A stretch of 5,234 nt of DNA from Spirochaetia bacterium (lineage in GTDB: Bacteria > Spirochaetota > Spirochaetia > Treponematales > Breznakiellaceae): assembly GCA_025997655.1 (NCBI GenBank), contig BNUW01000155.1:1-5234 (forward strand), in the 5' to 3' direction. How positions within the stretch are numbered: position 1 is the stretch's first letter; every line of letters starts with the position of its first letter. The notes beneath the pieces are model-generated. The model worked only from the letters and a program-made list of their open reading frames with translations. It did no database searches and was not told the origin of the DNA. The translations under genes and the position numbers were made by a program. This document shows, in pieces, positions 4,945-5,234 of this stretch.

Positions 4945-5016
4945 GGCGCCGTACCCAAGCGGTAAGGGAGCGGTCTGCAAAACCGTTATGCAAGGGTTCG
5001 ATTCCCTTCGGCGCCT
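4945..5016 (+). tRNA. tRNA-Cys (anticodon GCA)
   Basis: A complete cloverleaf is present. The acceptor stem is GGCGCCG (4945-4951) with CGGCGCC (5009-5015), seven pairs. The D arm has CCC/GGG around AAGCGGTAA. The anticodon stem GCGGT/ACCGT (4970-4974 and 4982-4986) encloses CTGCAAA, with anticodon GCA at 4977-4979. The variable loop has five bases. The T arm is AAGGG-TTCGATT-CCCTT. The discriminator base is T at 5016, as expected for tRNA-Cys. CCA is not encoded, so it must be added after transcription. Confidence 0.97.
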
Positions 5017-5023
5017 GTAGTTA

Positions 5024-5035
5024 TTTGTCGACAAA
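5024..5035. repeat. 12-bp perfect palindrome after tRNA-Cys
   Basis: TTTGTCGACAAA reads the same on both strands and starts eight bases after the tRNA discriminator base. It has no loop or T tract, so it is a poor terminator; a protein-binding or processing role is possible but not shown. Confidence 0.4.
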
Positions 5036-5038
5036 GCC

Positions 5039-5059
5039 GGGGGGGGGGGGGGGGGGGGG
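5039..5059 (+). repeat. Homopolymer run of 21 G
   Basis: There are 21 consecutive G residues, 22 bases after the tRNA end. Such tracts slip during replication, can form G-quadruplexes, and are also hard to sequence, so the exact length may be wrong. CAGCCCCC follows and could pair with part of the run as a small hairpin. Confidence 0.9.
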
Positions 5060-5234
5060 CAGCCCCCGCCTTAACCCGCCTTGGGCCCTCTGGTCTCCGC
5101 ATCCTTTCTCGGGAGCGGGTATTGCATCTGGGGACTGTGATTCCCCCCGCCTCACCTGCTCCGAAACACATCCTTCCCCCCCTTCCGCCTCACCTTATAT
5201 CACCTCCCCCACCTCTCAATTACGGACTACCTTC
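5060..5234. other. C-rich, pyrimidine-rich tail with no gene recognised
   Basis: The plus strand is rich in C and T with many runs of C. A plus-strand frame beginning at 5059 (AAPALTRLGPSGLRIL...) stays open to the window edge, but it has no start codon after the stop inside the tRNA and its composition is low in complexity. The minus-strand frame here runs antisense through the tRNA and is not credible. I see no domain, RNA or terminator. Confidence 0.4.

Noticed and set aside
4986..5171. 61-codon minus-strand frame ending in EGNRTLA
   Set aside because: It reads antisense through tRNA-Cys; EGNRTL is the usual false translation of the reverse of a tRNA T arm and variable loop. It also runs through the G tract.
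5059..5234. Plus-strand open frame after the G run as a phase-variable gene
   Set aside because: No ATG, GTG or TTG start lies in frame after the stop at 4963, so it would have to start inside the tRNA; the peptide has low complexity.

Overview
The window is a bacterial chromosome segment of moderate to high GC. It carries four protein genes, one tRNA gene and about 600 bases of non-coding DNA rich in repeats. A spirochete of the Treponema group is the best guess. The main reason is the fusion of an excisionase-type helix-turn-helix to a PtsN-like EIIA domain, a layout I associate with treponemes. Secreted Ig-like and transglutaminase-like proteins also fit. This assignment is an inference from gene content; there is no rRNA or other marker to prove it.

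Layout. Bases 1-1663 (minus strand) hold the first 554 codons of a secreted protein built from Ig/FN3-like modules that repeat about every 100 residues; its C-terminus lies outside the window. A divergent intergenic region of 155 bp follows. It has a good sigma-70-type promoter facing left, and an extended -10 promoter facing right that overlaps a 7-3-7 inverted repeat. Bases 1819-2469 (plus) encode the HTH-EIIA protein. Only 9 bp separate it from the end of the convergent minus-strand gene at 2479-3651, an exported protein with a transglutaminase-like Cys-His-Glu core. That gene is divergent from, and only 35 bp away from, an RluC-like pseudouridine synthase at 3687-4337, which starts at TTG.

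Bases 4338-4944 contain no convincing gene. They hold two palindromic, MITE-like elements placed side by side: 4423-4665 and 4680-4873. Each is bounded by a perfect 10-bp direct repeat, and the two target sites overlap by 6 bp. Both elements carry arms built from a roughly 9-bp-phased (A/G)TCCGTGT-type motif, so they look related. The right-hand insertion ends 9 bp before the -35 box of a tRNA-Cys(GCA) promoter. The tRNA lies at 4945-5016 and is followed by a 12-bp perfect palindrome, a run of 21 G and a C-rich, pyrimidine-rich tail of unknown role.

The four proteins do not form one operon. The clearest possible functional link is between the HTH-EIIA regulator and the divergent Ig-repeat gene, which share a control region; regulation of one by the other is only a hypothesis. 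The strongest candidate for something undescribed is the pair of adjacent palindromic elements at 4413-4883.
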